Shown here: positions 62,788 through 64,000 of the stretch, in pieces
How positions within the stretch are numbered: position 1 is the stretch's first letter
Layout of the letters: every line of letters begins with the position of its first letter
Assembly: GCA_003224085.1 (NCBI GenBank)
Contig: QHYK01000057.1
Span: 124,001 to 188,000, forward strand
DNA length: 64,000 nucleotides
Origin: Acidobacteriota bacterium
GTDB taxonomy: Bacteria > Acidobacteriota > Terriglobia > Acidiferrales > UBA7541
Direction of reading: 5' to 3'
Notes under the pieces: model-generated
The model's input: the letters and a program-made list of their open reading frames with translations, nothing else
What the model was told of the DNA's origin: nothing
Databases searched by the model: none
Translations under genes and position numbers: made by a program

Positions 62788-62856
62788 ACGCTCCTCCCAA
62801 CCATCGTTAATCTTCGCTTGCGCTTTAGCAGAAGCCGGATAGCGCCTCGCGCTTCC

Positions 62857-63555
62857 CTACACAACGGCGCACGCAGGCGACCGCCGCGTTGCGGCGGCCT
62901 GGGCCTCGAGATGTCTCGCGCGGAGGTGCCGCTGAGCCCGCCGGCCCCAGCCGCGCACGAACGTAAAATTCAGTGCCCCGCCGATGGCTGAGCTGGCCAG
63001 CGGCACCATACGCCCAACCCATTTCTCTGCGCTCTCCGTTCCGAGCTTCGCTGCCAGTTGCCTTGCGATCCGCGGCGCGATTTTTTCGCAAATCTGTTTT
63101 CCTGCCAAATCTTTCCCGTAATCAACCCCCGAGGCAGCCGCGGCGGCCTTCCACATTTCCATGCGCTGTTCGGTTTCTCCCGCTTCGAATCCGTAGAGCA
63201 GCGCAAGCCTCTGAAGCAAGCGCAACGTAATGATCGTCAAAAAGCTGGCGTCCGGGAGAAACGTGATCATGCCTCCCAGCCCAAGCCCCGCACCTTCGAC
63301 CAGCGCAAGGCGCTCCGCATCACGGATCAATTTCGCTGCGATAGCGTCCAGATGATCTATGGGAACGTCCTTCATCCGTGTGAAATTCGGCACCCACAGA
63401 CCATGCTTCTCCGCCAGCTGCCGCCGGAACGTTTCCGGGTCAATTTCAATGGAGCGCATTCCCCGAAGCGCGCCTAATTTCAGGAAACGCCGCGCCATGC
63501 GGCCCGTCAAAGAAGCCTTCGCCGAATTGTGTAACTTTGCCATGCTCTCTCTCAT
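62857..63555 (-). CDS. EcsC-family protein
   Basis: 232 residues (from ATG 63555; ATG 63543 is an alternative). The family pattern is visible: IDHLDAIAAKLIRDAERLALVEGAGLGLGGMITFLPDASFLTIITLRLLQRLALLYGF in the middle and MVPLASSAIGGALNFTFVRGWGRRAQRHLRARHLE at the end. EcsC of Bacillus is linked to an ABC transporter that affects secretion and proteases, but most members are uncharacterised; in this genome no EcsA/B neighbours are seen. It is the first gene of the envelope cluster, 70 bp upstream of the PCYCGC gene. Confidence 0.85.
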   Translation of the reverse strand: MRESMAKLHNSAKASLTGRMARRFLKLGALRGMRSIEIDPETFRRQLAEKHGLWVPNFTRMKDVPIDHLDAIAAKLIRDAERLALVEGAGLGLGGMITFLPDASFLTIITLRLLQRLALLYGFEAGETEQRMEMWKAAAAASGVDYGKDLAGKQICEKIAPRIARQLAAKLGTESAEKWVGRMVPLASSAIGGALNFTFVRGWGRRAQRHLRARHLEAQAAATRRSPACAVV

Positions 63556-63728
63556 CTTAAAGTCTTCGAAGGCCGGCTGCAATGTCAGGAAGCCTGCCTG
63601 GTCCAAAGAACTGGTCCAAAGAACAGGTACGCAAACGTCGAGAAATGGGAGGGTTACCTGCCAAGCGTCATGAAAACACAAGTCCTACTTGACGCGGAAA
63701 CTCTTTTGGGTAAACTGCATTTTTCTTG

Positions 63729-64000
63729 ATGGCCACGCTGCCACAGTTCGTTCCCGCCGATACGCTGCAGGATCTCGAGTATCCGCAGCGCGAGGCGGCG
63801 TTTTTCTACGGCCTGTTTCTCCGCGGTCATTCCGCCGACCAACTGCGTCGCGATATCGAGGTTCCCAGCGCCGTCCTCGCCAAGTGGCACCGCGAGGCCG
63901 AACGCGACCCGCAACTAAAAGATGTTTTTGAGCGCATGGTCGATTACCGGCGCCACGTGCTGGCAATCTTCGATGCCCTGGTCGGGTCCGATGGCCAGCC
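63729..64000 (+). CDS. Start of an unidentified gene cut by the window end
   Basis: An ATG at 63729 opens a frame that is still open at 64000 (90 codons), reading MATLPQFVPADTLQDLEYPQ and onward. The sequence is rich in charged residues with YGLFLRGHSADQLRRDIEV and KWHREAERDPQLKDVFERMV, which look like a helix-turn-helix or anti-parallel helix pair. No family is assigned. It is divergent from the EcsC cluster. Codon use agrees with a real gene. Confidence 0.6.
   Translation, partial: MATLPQFVPADTLQDLEYPQREAAFFYGLFLRGHSADQLRRDIEVPSAVLAKWHREAERDPQLKDVFERMVDYRRHVLAIFDALVGSDGQ

Noticed and set aside
1-64000. CRISPR arrays, insertion sequences, prophage or integron features
   Set aside because: No regularly spaced repeats, transposase, integrase or phage genes were recognised anywhere in the window.

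Overview
The window reads as a chromosomal segment of a high-GC Gram-negative bacterium, most probably an acidobacterium (Acidobacteriota, Terriglobia/Acidoferrales-like). This is inferred from the mix of families: an Oar-type TonB-dependent receptor with an N-terminal carboxypeptidase-regulatory domain, a FecR/DUF6600 secreted protein, MacB/FtsX permeases, a hopanoid-associated HpnB glycosyltransferase, many Sec/Tat-exported proteins and densely packed gene islands. No prophage, insertion sequence, CRISPR array, rRNA or tRNA gene was recognised. Both ends cut a gene.

Layout. 1-7.7 kb: end of a PmbA/TldE-like gene, a CDF cation exporter, a GT39-type membrane glycosyltransferase and a 1157-residue GH18-NodB-GT2 fusion. 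8.2-12.6 kb: an IorAB-type molybdenum hydroxylase, HpnB and a small membrane protein. 12.8-15.2 kb: panB, dinB-like, panC (pantothenate). 15.3-21 kb: a glycine-zipper envelope protein, a PAS-PAS-GGDEF diguanylate cyclase, an outer-membrane protein coupled to a cytochrome c, an S1/P1 nuclease and an AI-2E family exporter. 21.2-29.3 kb: glmM, a 1.1-kb structured intergenic region with a candidate small RNA, a marR/VOC divergent pair with a clear operator, serS, a YHS-like protein, glutamate dehydrogenase and thiD.

29.4-39 kb is a pyrimidine block: pyrR-pyrB-pyrC on the minus strand, and pyrD, rlpA and pyrF on the plus strand, with a PafA-like phosphatase between. It is followed by selB (the selenocysteine elongation factor) and tatA. 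39.5-44.8 kb: a membrane protein, a PilZ-TM-TonB fusion and two coupled MacB-type permeases without an ATPase. 44.9-51.3 kb: maf, methylmalonyl-CoA mutase large subunit, small proteins, a MEMO-family protein and the FecR/DUF6600 protein. 51.6-59 kb: the Oar-like receptor, a coupled aminotransferase-amidohydrolase-cupin operon and a stand-alone PilZ protein.

59.5-63.6 kb is a minus-strand envelope cluster: EcsC-like, PCYCGC-motif protein, PA2779-like protein, a C39-type cysteine peptidase lipoprotein, and a TPR-POTRA-Omp85 barrel whose start overlaps the peptidase stop. I consider this the best candidate for an undescribed system: a cell-surface peptidase tied to an Omp85 pore. The second theme is c-di-GMP: one cyclase and two PilZ receptors, one of them fused to a TonB C-terminal domain.
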